From Ardenticatenaceae bacterium (lineage in GTDB: Bacteria > Chloroflexota > Anaerolineae > Promineifilales > Promineifilaceae): a stretch of 64,000 nt of DNA. The notes beneath the pieces are model-generated. The model was given only the letters and a program-made list of their open reading frames with translations. It had not been told where the DNA came from and searched no databases. The stretch is taken from contig WYBM01000005.1 of the NCBI GenBank assembly GCA_011525915.1, positions 124,001-188,000 of the forward strand. The letters run 5' to 3'. Shown one piece after another: positions 9,930 through 17,094 of this stretch. The translations under genes were made by a program, and so were the position numbers. Every line of letters starts with the position of its first letter. The stretch's first letter is position 1.

Positions 9930-9952
9930 CAGCTATATTGTAGGAGGATATG

Positions 9953-11038
9953 ATGCCTGAAGCCGTAACCCACGTATTAAACATCTCCGGCCCCTCTGGG
10001 GCCCAAACATATGATATCCCAGCAGGCATTACCACGTTGGGCCGGCAGGCAGGTGTGGAGATTGTGCTGGATGACCAGCTTGTCTCCCGGCGACATGCAC
10101 AAATCGAATGCACGGAGGCCGGCTGCACCATCACTGACCTGAAAAGTTCAAATGGCACCAAAGTCAACGGCGTTCGCCTGCAACCTGACGATCCCATGAC
10201 ACTACACCCTGGTGATGTGATTGAAGTGGGCGCTTTTGCACTGACGTATGAACAAGTTGTCACTGCTCCCGAACCAGAGCCAATCGCTGAACCGCCCGCG
10301 CCGCCAGAGCCCACACCTGAACCGCCTGAGCCGGAGCCCGCCTTACCTCCCATACGGGTGACTGCCTTATCAGAACAGGCGGCCCCAGAGGAACAGGCGG
10401 CCCCACCCGAATCAGAGGCACCACCTAAACAGGAAAGTAGGCGAAAACCAAAGGCACAGGCCAAAGAAAAGGCAGAAGAACCACCCCCGCCAGCAGTGCC
10501 CCCGCCGGCCATAACAGAACCGGAAGAAGAGCCAGAACCAGCTTACACACCGCCACCTGGTTTATCAGTGACCGAAAGTCGTTACGTCCAATATCTACCG
10601 GGTATCTACCATACTAGTTTCATGAAGCGATTTCTGGCACTGTTTGAATCCATTTATGCGCCCATTGAATGGAATGTTGATAACTTTGACCTTTATTTAA
10701 GTCCGGGTACAGTCCCTGCCGGTTTTCTGCCCTGGCTGGCAAACTGGTTTGACCTGACGTTTGACCATAGCTGGGGTGAGGCACAACGCCGCGCTTTACT
10801 TGAGGAAGCGCACTTAATTTACGCCCGACGGGGTACCCGGTGGGCGCTCAGCCGGGTGTTAGAAATTTATACCGGTCACAAACCAGAGATTGAGGATACC
10901 GGTGAAGATTTAGACCCCTTCACATTTACCGTGACTATTCCGGTCGCCAAATCTGAGATCAACGCCACCCTCATTGAACAACTCATTAATACGCACAAGC
11001 CAGCTTACACTACCTATGCCCTTCATTTTGCGGGGTGA
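9953..11038 (+). CDS. FHA domain fused to phage/eCIS tail baseplate protein (Tail_P2_I / TIGR02242-like)
   Basis: This 361-residue protein has AGGAGG at 9942-9947. ATG at 9953 is spaced better than the adjacent ATG at 9950. Residues of about 10-105 form an FHA phosphothreonine-binding domain: TLGRQAG, then SRRHAQI, then SSNGTKVNG. A Pro/Glu/Lys-rich linker (about 105-200) leads to a C-terminal domain with RYVQYLPGIYH, FLPWLANWFDLTFD and YARRGTRWALSRVLEIYTG. These are hallmarks of the phage tail protein I-like family used as a baseplate component in extracellular contractile injection systems. The protein therefore joins a phosphorylation reader to injection-machine hardware. It is followed after four bases by the OmpA-domain gene, and the kinase cluster begins about 3 kb downstream. 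Confidence 0.8.
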   Translation: MPEAVTHVLNISGPSGAQTYDIPAGITTLGRQAGVEIVLDDQLVSRRHAQIECTEAGCTITDLKSSNGTKVNGVRLQPDDPMTLHPGDVIEVGAFALTYEQVVTAPEPEPIAEPPAPPEPTPEPPEPEPALPPIRVTALSEQAAPEEQAAPPESEAPPKQESRRKPKAQAKEKAEEPPPPAVPPPAITEPEEEPEPAYTPPPGLSVTESRYVQYLPGIYHTSFMKRFLALFESIYAPIEWNVDNFDLYLSPGTVPAGFLPWLANWFDLTFDHSWGEAQRRALLEEAHLIYARRGTRWALSRVLEIYTGHKPEIEDTGEDLDPFTFTVTIPVAKSEINATLIEQLINTHKPAYTTYALHFAG

Positions 11039-11042
11039 GCCC

Positions 11043-13070
11043 ATGACCAAACGAAAAAACACCAGGAACCACAGTCACAAGGAAAAAGGGGCTGGCCCCA
11101 AACCGACCATAACCACGGCCACAAATGCTGAACCGGCGGGAATGTTGGACCAATCGGACACGGCCGTCACTGCCGCCAGTCATTCGGTAGAAAATCAGGC
11201 GGCCATCTTAAGCAACGGCCGTATTCCCACCGCTCAGCGCCAGGCTATGGCCGCCCACATTGGGCAGGTAGGCGGCAACCAATACCTGCAACGCCTGATC
11301 AGCCGCCTACCTGAAGAGAATGAGGCCACCAGACCAGTAGACAGTTCGGCGTTGAATCCAGCCCATACCATCCAGAAATGGGACAGCCCTGAACATATGC
11401 GGCTGGGTGACACCACGGGCGTCATGATAGACATTGGTGACGGTGTACAGCTTACCTTTGGCCAGGTGGTGGCCCTGGCCGGTGACGAGTTTGGCAGCCT
11501 GGAAGAGCTGATGGCCGCTACCAAAACAGATGATGGTCGGGCTATGATCCGCGCTCACCTGGAACGCGCCAGCATCCCCGGTACGGCCGCAGCCATGTTG
11601 CCCGCCCCCACAGACAAACAGCGCAGCCAGGCCAGCAGTGAATACATTACCCTGGCCATGGACAACAGCGAGCATTTTGCCGGCGGCGGCACGGCCGTGG
11701 AAAACTGGCTCAGCCATCATGCCCAGGCTATAGACAAAGCCATCCAGGCCGGGCTGTATATGGACAACACCCTACTCAACGAAGCTCATATGGCCGAAGC
11801 CTTTGGCGATCATTTCCTCACAGACGCCTTCTCCAGCGGGCACATTCGTGTTCCCCGGCAAGCAATCACCGACTACTACGTAAACGAATTTGCCCCCAGC
11901 GTGGTAGATCACCTCATTGATCATCTGCGCGAGCGCCTGGTTGATGACATTTATGACCAGGTAGAAGGGCAAACCGTCATCAACGAAGCTGCCTGGGTAC
12001 TAGGGGGCATTGTTGGTGGGTTGGGGGTGCGTGCCTATATCCGGCGCAAAATCAGAAATGCCATCAACACCAAATTAGATGAGGCATTTACGGCCGCTGG
12101 CGGCCGGCAGCAGGTCATCCGTTACCTGGGGCTGGGCATTGCCGGCATCATCTCTGGTGCTATGCATGATATGGAAAATGAGCAGGGGTTATGGGTCGTG
12201 AGTGGTATCCACCCCGAACCCTGGCTGGCCTACGGTGACGATGAACTGGATAAAAACCCGGAACACAGACGGCGTGTGGAAGAAGCCGTAGCGGCATCCT
12301 TGGCAGATTTACAAACCGCTTACGACATTGGCCTGGAGCAGGGCCAGGCGCTTTACAACCTGGTTGACCTGGCGTGGCTGCCTGAAACCGTTTACTTTGG
12401 GTTTGATTCCGATGCGCTGACGCCAGAGGCCGCCGGACTGGTAGATACTGTGGCCGATTATCTGCAATATAACCGTTCAACACTGCTCACCCTGATGGGT
12501 CATGCCGATCCTATTGGCGATAATCCCTACAACGATGATCTTTCCTCAAGGCGCGCCCATCAGGTAGCCAACCGCCTGTTGAGCCGGGGTGTAGACAGTG
12601 ACCGGCTTCAAGTGGAAAGCATGGGTGAGGAGGCACCGGTAACCACCAGCCGCTCTCACTATCACCTCAATCGTCGGGTGGAGTTTGTCTATGCCACCGG
12701 CGCAGACATAGACGATCACGGGCCAGAGAATACAGCCTATGAAAACGCGCAGCAGGCAGCGTTGGCCCAGATTGGGCCCGCCTATGCCGCTGAAGCCCAT
12801 TTTCCCCATGCTGCTGCCGGGTTAAACAACGAGCTGCCAGAATGGCACTGGGGGGCCATACCGGCGTCGTTCCGCAGCCAAATGGCCACCTGGATCCAGC
12901 ATTACATCAATCAGTATGCAACCGATGCCCTGGCCGGCCCGGCGCTAGACCCCATGGAGGTGGAGGGGTATACCGTCAGCCCCCGGCCTGTTGCTCAGGC
13001 TATTGTTAATGACATAGTGGCTGACCCCATTGGTTTCTTAAGCCGGGCTTTCGGCCGTTCAGCCGGCTAA
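11043..13070 (+). CDS. eCIS-associated protein with HxxxDx5H metal-site-like motif and C-terminal OmpA domain
   Basis: This 675-residue protein starts at ATG 11043, four bases after the upstream stop; the open frame extends further upstream but would overlap that gene. A basic disordered leader is followed by an eCIS cargo-like motif (AQRQAMAAHIG, then GGNQYLQRLI). The central helical domain contains EAHMAEAFGDHFLTDAFSSG followed by HIR. The spacing HxxxDx5H is that of zinc ligands in the phospholipase C/P1 nuclease superfamily, so a hydrolase role is possible but unproven. Near residues 310-380 there is a Gly-rich hydrophobic helix. The C-terminal OmpA-like domain (about 460-560: VYFGFDSDALT, GHADPIGDNPYND, SSRRAHQVANRLL) usually binds peptidoglycan. 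It closes the eCIS-side gene run. Confidence 0.68.
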   Translation: MTKRKNTRNHSHKEKGAGPKPTITTATNAEPAGMLDQSDTAVTAASHSVENQAAILSNGRIPTAQRQAMAAHIGQVGGNQYLQRLISRLPEENEATRPVDSSALNPAHTIQKWDSPEHMRLGDTTGVMIDIGDGVQLTFGQVVALAGDEFGSLEELMAATKTDDGRAMIRAHLERASIPGTAAAMLPAPTDKQRSQASSEYITLAMDNSEHFAGGGTAVENWLSHHAQAIDKAIQAGLYMDNTLLNEAHMAEAFGDHFLTDAFSSGHIRVPRQAITDYYVNEFAPSVVDHLIDHLRERLVDDIYDQVEGQTVINEAAWVLGGIVGGLGVRAYIRRKIRNAINTKLDEAFTAAGGRQQVIRYLGLGIAGIISGAMHDMENEQGLWVVSGIHPEPWLAYGDDELDKNPEHRRRVEEAVAASLADLQTAYDIGLEQGQALYNLVDLAWLPETVYFGFDSDALTPEAAGLVDTVADYLQYNRSTLLTLMGHADPIGDNPYNDDLSSRRAHQVANRLLSRGVDSDRLQVESMGEEAPVTTSRSHYHLNRRVEFVYATGADIDDHGPENTAYENAQQAALAQIGPAYAAEAHFPHAAAGLNNELPEWHWGAIPASFRSQMATWIQHYINQYATDALAGPALDPMEVEGYTVSPRPVAQAIVNDIVADPIGFLSRAFGRSAG

Positions 13071-13317
13071 GGAGCAGCTGCTAACTATTTTACACCCCCT
13101 CATAGTCAGCTAAAATTGACATTGCGTTTCTCATCCAGTAAGATTTTGAGTAGAACAAAAAAATAGGTGTGCCAACCAGAAAAAGTTGTTGGAAACCGGG
13201 TCTAAAATTAGACTATCCCTGCAGCCTGATAGATAATTCCCCCCCAGGCTGCCCATTATCAACATAATCATAAAACTGGTTCCCTGGTAAGTTGACACAG
13301 TAGATGAGGGGCGCATT
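13071..13317 (+). promoter_or_regulatory. Intergenic region with a good sigma70-type promoter
   Basis: This 247-base gap separates the injection-system genes from the signalling genes. A perfect TTGACA (13116-13121) and TAAGAT (13139-13144) are separated by 17 bases. They could drive the BTAD regulator gene that starts at 13318. A purine-rich TGAGGGG just before the GTG start is a plausible ribosome binding site. The gap is AT-richer than its flanks. No strong terminator hairpin was seen at the 5' side. Confidence 0.5.
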
Positions 13318-14202
13318 GTGACCTATCTTCACATACGAACTTTGGGTAAACTTCAACTTCAGCATGAAGGTATGATCGTTACCAGTTTCCCCACGCGCCA
13401 TGTGGCAGAATTACTGGGGTTTCTGGTATTGTACCCCCGTGTGAAACACAGCCGGTTAAAAATTATCGATTTGCTCTGGCCAGAATGCCCGGAACAACAG
13501 GGGCGCGGCCGTTTAAACACGGCCGTGTGGCGGCTGCGGGCTGTCTTTCATACACTTTGCTTCTCAGATGAAGGTATCTTGCTGACGGCGCGCGACTGGG
13601 TGAGCTTTACCCCCTCACCAGCTATCTGGACTGACTTTGAGGCCTTTGAGTTGTATGAACGGCAGGCCCGGTTAGAATCAGGCGCAGACCAAAAAGAGAA
13701 GTGGCTGCGCCAGGCTACTGCCTTGTATCAGGGCGATTTTTGCGAAGGTATCTATGCTGACTGGTGCCTGCTGGAACGGGAGCGCCTGGCACGTTTACAC
13801 TTGCGCATATTGGGCCAGCTTATGCACTGCGCCATGCAGCGTGGTGATTACACCGAGAGTGTAGACATCGGGCAGCATATTCTCCAGGTAGATCCCTTAA
13901 GAGAAGAGGTGCATCGGGCACTTATGCATTGTTATCGGCATTTGGGTCTTTATGCCCAGGCCATTCACCAATTTCACTTGTGCGCCCGGCTGCTGCAAAC
14001 GGAACTAAAAATAATGCCCATGCCCGAAACCATCACCTTGTTTAGCCAGATCGCCGCGGAGCATACGTCTGGCATTCAACAGAAAGATGAAACGCCCAAC
14101 CCTCTGAACGCCGAATTGCAAGAGGCGGTTTTCCAGCTGCAAATTGCCAGCGAGAAATTGCAAAATTTATTGGTAAAATACGAATCTACGACACAGGTAT
14201 AG
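13318..14202 (+). CDS. BTAD/SARP-family transcriptional activator
   Basis: This 294-residue protein starts at GTG 13318. The N-terminus (LHIRTLGKLQLQ, RHVAELLGFLVLYP, LIDLLWPE-like, NTAVWRLR) is the OmpR/PhoB-type winged helix typical of SARP regulators. Residues of about 100-240 form the bacterial transcriptional activation domain, an alpha-helical TPR-like fold (YQGDFCEGIYADWCLLERER, DPLREEVHRALMHCY). No kinase-receiver or ATPase domain follows, so this is the short SARP form. It is the first gene of the signalling cluster, with its stop inside the ribosome binding site of the next gene. It is the best local candidate for a regulator of the kinase/secretion operon; that role is inference. 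Confidence 0.85.
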   Translation: MTYLHIRTLGKLQLQHEGMIVTSFPTRHVAELLGFLVLYPRVKHSRLKIIDLLWPECPEQQGRGRLNTAVWRLRAVFHTLCFSDEGILLTARDWVSFTPSPAIWTDFEAFELYERQARLESGADQKEKWLRQATALYQGDFCEGIYADWCLLERERLARLHLRILGQLMHCAMQRGDYTESVDIGQHILQVDPLREEVHRALMHCYRHLGLYAQAIHQFHLCARLLQTELKIMPMPETITLFSQIAAEHTSGIQQKDETPNPLNAELQEAVFQLQIASEKLQNLLVKYESTTQV

Positions 14203-14209
14203 GAGACAC

Positions 14210-16141
14210 ATGCTGCAAGTAAGAGGCTTCTTCGGGCTATTGTTTTTGTTTGCTATCTTAACATTAACCACTCAGGCCGGTGCGCAAGGCAGCGGGCCTG
14301 TGAGGGCTATCAATATCTCCGCTGTTGATGCTTCACAATTTCCGGAAGTCACCATATCTGTGCGCGCTTTAAACAGTGAGAGGATACCAGTTTCCGGGCT
14401 GACAACGGCAGATTTGCAGGTATTAGAAAATGGTGACGTGATGGAACTGGTGCGGGGGCCGGTAGCCAGTGATGGCCTGGTATGGGCCCACTTTGTTATT
14501 GACGGTGGTCTGCGTATGAACCAGGCAGACCGCTGGGTAAAAACCAGAGAGAGCCTGCGCCAGTTTGCCGAAAGCTGGATGCTGCCAGATGATCACGTGG
14601 CGGTGAGTGCCATTGAGGGCAGCAAAATATTTCCTTTGGTAGAGTTTACACGAAATACGGCCGACATCACGGCCGTCATAGACAGCTACCGTCCCCCCTC
14701 CTGTGCAGACCCGGAAGCATGTTTGTCTGCCCCCCTGGCTCCGCTTGGCCAGATTTTAGATGGGCTGGACATTGCCCCGGGCTCTGACAACCAGCCAAAG
14801 TTCATTGTTTTTTTTACAGGCGAATTGGAAAAATATGAACAGGGAGAGGCATCTACCCTGACCAATAAGGCACAGTCGTTGGGCATACCCATTTACACCG
14901 TGCTGGTAGACGGCCGTGGTGCCGTTGACCAGGTGCAAACCATAGGCAACAACAGCGGCGGCCAGTCATTGACATACAGCGATGCCAAATCAATCGATGA
15001 TTTTTACCGGGTTATTACCGGTAAAATGCGCCCACAATATGAGATGGCCTATCGCTCCCCCAATGGCATTGCCAGTACCCGTATTGTCCAGGTGACGGCT
15101 GACGAGGGGCGTGTTGTAGGTGAAGGCAGCTATGATGTCACCGAAATCGCTATTCCCCGGGTAACCATTGAACGGCCGTCAGAAAATGCCCGTCTCACCC
15201 CCGAATCAACACAACAAATGGTAGTGGCTAAAGTGGTTTTTACAGACGACCATGCGCGTGAATTGCAAAGTGCTACGCTCAAAGTAAATGGCATTGCCCT
15301 GGAACCACTCACCAGCATACCTGATCCCACGGAGATACAATTCCCCTTTCCCTGGGAAAGCATTGAGGCATCGGGTGAGGTTGAATTGTCGGTGGAAGTA
15401 AAAGATGAGTTTAACCTGGTATCACGGCCGGCCATCTTAAAGGTACGGGTAGAACTGCCAGTGACGGCCGTGCCCACAGAAACTCCGGTGCCAGCCGACA
15501 TAACCACCCCGGGGGCCACTGGAAGCAGCACCCCGATTGTGGATACTGGCCGCATTGGCCTGGGGGATATGCTTCTGCCCATCAGTATCGCTCTTTTAGC
15601 CATTGTCATGATCGTTGTTGTCCTGACCCGTGACAAAGGTCCGGTGAAGGCCATGCGCCAGACCATCAACAAGCAGGTAGACCGTATCACCAAGCGCATT
15701 GTACGCCAATCGGCTCCCCGTGCTTACCTCATTGTCCTCGATGGCGACGTGAATGTGGGTAAAAGTCTGGAAATCTATGGCACTACCACCGTCGGCCGTT
15801 CTAAACAGGATGCCGAACTGCTCTTTCAGCAGCACGATGAGACCAGCCCCATCAGCCGCCGCCACTGTACAATCATTGATGAAGAAGATCACTTCCAAAT
15901 TCGTGACGAAGACAGCGCCAACGGCACCTACCTTGACGGCGTACGCCTGGAGCCTATGGTGGCCAGAGAATTGCAGGATGGCGCGGAAATTGAACTAGGA
16001 CGTGTAGAACGCGGCGGTGTTAAACTGCAGTTCCAGAGCCTGCAGCCGGCAGCCAGCGCTTACGGGGCAGCCGATGATTTTCACACGACCCGGCAAACCC
16101 GTGTGGTTAAACGGCCGCAGCAGCCAGGAGATCGGTTTTGA
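14210..16141 (+). CDS. Membrane VWA-like protein with cytoplasmic FHA domain
   Basis: This 643-residue protein has AGGAG at 14201-14205 before ATG 14210. It has a signal peptide ending near TQAGAQG, then an extracytoplasmic von Willebrand A-like domain (about 30-285). Its metal-site loop reads DGGLRM rather than DxSxS, so metal binding may be lost. An Ig-like segment follows, with a Thr/Pro stalk and one membrane helix near 450-475 (LLPISIALLAIVMIVVVL). A cytoplasmic FHA domain spans about 510-610 (TTVGRSKQDAELL, ISRRHCTI, SANGTYLDG). This topology would couple an outside binding event to phosphothreonine recognition inside. It overlaps the next kinase gene by four bases, so the kinase is its most likely partner. 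Confidence 0.78.
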   Translation: MLQVRGFFGLLFLFAILTLTTQAGAQGSGPVRAINISAVDASQFPEVTISVRALNSERIPVSGLTTADLQVLENGDVMELVRGPVASDGLVWAHFVIDGGLRMNQADRWVKTRESLRQFAESWMLPDDHVAVSAIEGSKIFPLVEFTRNTADITAVIDSYRPPSCADPEACLSAPLAPLGQILDGLDIAPGSDNQPKFIVFFTGELEKYEQGEASTLTNKAQSLGIPIYTVLVDGRGAVDQVQTIGNNSGGQSLTYSDAKSIDDFYRVITGKMRPQYEMAYRSPNGIASTRIVQVTADEGRVVGEGSYDVTEIAIPRVTIERPSENARLTPESTQQMVVAKVVFTDDHARELQSATLKVNGIALEPLTSIPDPTEIQFPFPWESIEASGEVELSVEVKDEFNLVSRPAILKVRVELPVTAVPTETPVPADITTPGATGSSTPIVDTGRIGLGDMLLPISIALLAIVMIVVVLTRDKGPVKAMRQTINKQVDRITKRIVRQSAPRAYLIVLDGDVNVGKSLEIYGTTTVGRSKQDAELLFQQHDETSPISRRHCTIIDEEDHFQIRDEDSANGTYLDGVRLEPMVARELQDGAEIELGRVERGGVKLQFQSLQPAASAYGAADDFHTTRQTRVVKRPQQPGDRF

Positions 16142-17094
16142 AAGGTACCAAACTGTACCGCGACCGTTATACGCTGGGCAACCCAATAGCCTCTGGCGGC
16201 TTTGCCATCATCTATGAAGCCAGCGAAACAGGGCGCGACGAAGAAGTAGCCATTAAGATTTGTAACAAACACGATGATATATCCTATTCCCGCTCCATCG
16301 TGCGTGAAGCGGAGTTGATCCAGCGCTTTCACCATCGCAACATCGTGAAGCTCCACCCCATTCCGCGCATGGGCAAGGCCAGCGTCTCTTATGCTAATGC
16401 GGTAGATCTGCCCAATAACCCCGTCTTTTTTGTCATGGAATACCTGAAGGGGGGCACCCTGGATGAGTATTTGCGGCAGGTAGAACAGCTGACCCCGCCA
16501 GAAGCGGCCACCATTGCGGTGGAGATCGCCCGTGCCCTTGACCATATCCATTTGCAAGGGTATGCCCACAATGATTTAAAGTTGGAAAACATTGTGTTCC
16601 GCGAACCGGTGCAAGCCGGACATGCCTTTACGCCTGTATTGGTAGACTTCGGCATTGCCACGCGGGTGATGCCGCCCCCGGGCATCACCCTTTATATCAT
16701 GTCACCAGAGCAGTTACCCCAAGGCAGTATACATTCGGCCCCGGAACTAAGTCAGACAGATTCTGTGAAGATAGACGTATGGGGGTTGGGCATCATTTTG
16801 TACCGGATGTTAGGGGGCAAACTGCCTTTCAGCGGCCGTAATGAAAAGAGTTTAACTGACCGTATTCGAGAGTCTCGCCCTACCTCTTTGCGCAGCTTTT
16901 CCCCGTTGATCACTGCCGGGCTGGATGAAATTGTGATTGATGGTTGTCTGGCCAAAAATCCGGCAGAGCGTTTATCGCTGCTGCGCCTTGGGCATGAGCT
17001 AAAACGTATTTGTGGCGATGGGGTACCGGCCCAAAAAAGTGGGCAGTCCGGCAAATCTCGCAAGAGCCGTTGGTTTTTTCGGAGTGGGGATTAA
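16138..17094 (+). CDS. Soluble Hanks-type Ser/Thr protein kinase (non-RD)
   Basis: This 318-residue protein starts at TTG 16138, overlapping the upstream TGA, with AGGAG at 16126-16130. The kinase fold is complete: the Gly-loop is GNPIASGGFAIIYEA, the ATP lysine is in VAIKIC, the catalytic loop is HNDLKLEN, then DFGIATR, SPEQ and DVWGLGIILYRMLGG. Asn replaces the Arg of HRD while the catalytic Asp is kept. It therefore resembles non-RD kinases that do not rely on activation-loop phosphorylation. There is no transmembrane segment, and the C-terminus ends in a basic Ser/Lys/Arg tail. It is translationally coupled to the VWA-FHA gene before it and abuts the second kinase gene after it. Confidence 0.88.
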   Translation: MKGTKLYRDRYTLGNPIASGGFAIIYEASETGRDEEVAIKICNKHDDISYSRSIVREAELIQRFHHRNIVKLHPIPRMGKASVSYANAVDLPNNPVFFVMEYLKGGTLDEYLRQVEQLTPPEAATIAVEIARALDHIHLQGYAHNDLKLENIVFREPVQAGHAFTPVLVDFGIATRVMPPPGITLYIMSPEQLPQGSIHSAPELSQTDSVKIDVWGLGIILYRMLGGKLPFSGRNEKSLTDRIRESRPTSLRSFSPLITAGLDEIVIDGCLAKNPAERLSLLRLGHELKRICGDGVPAQKSGQSGKSRKSRWFFRSGD

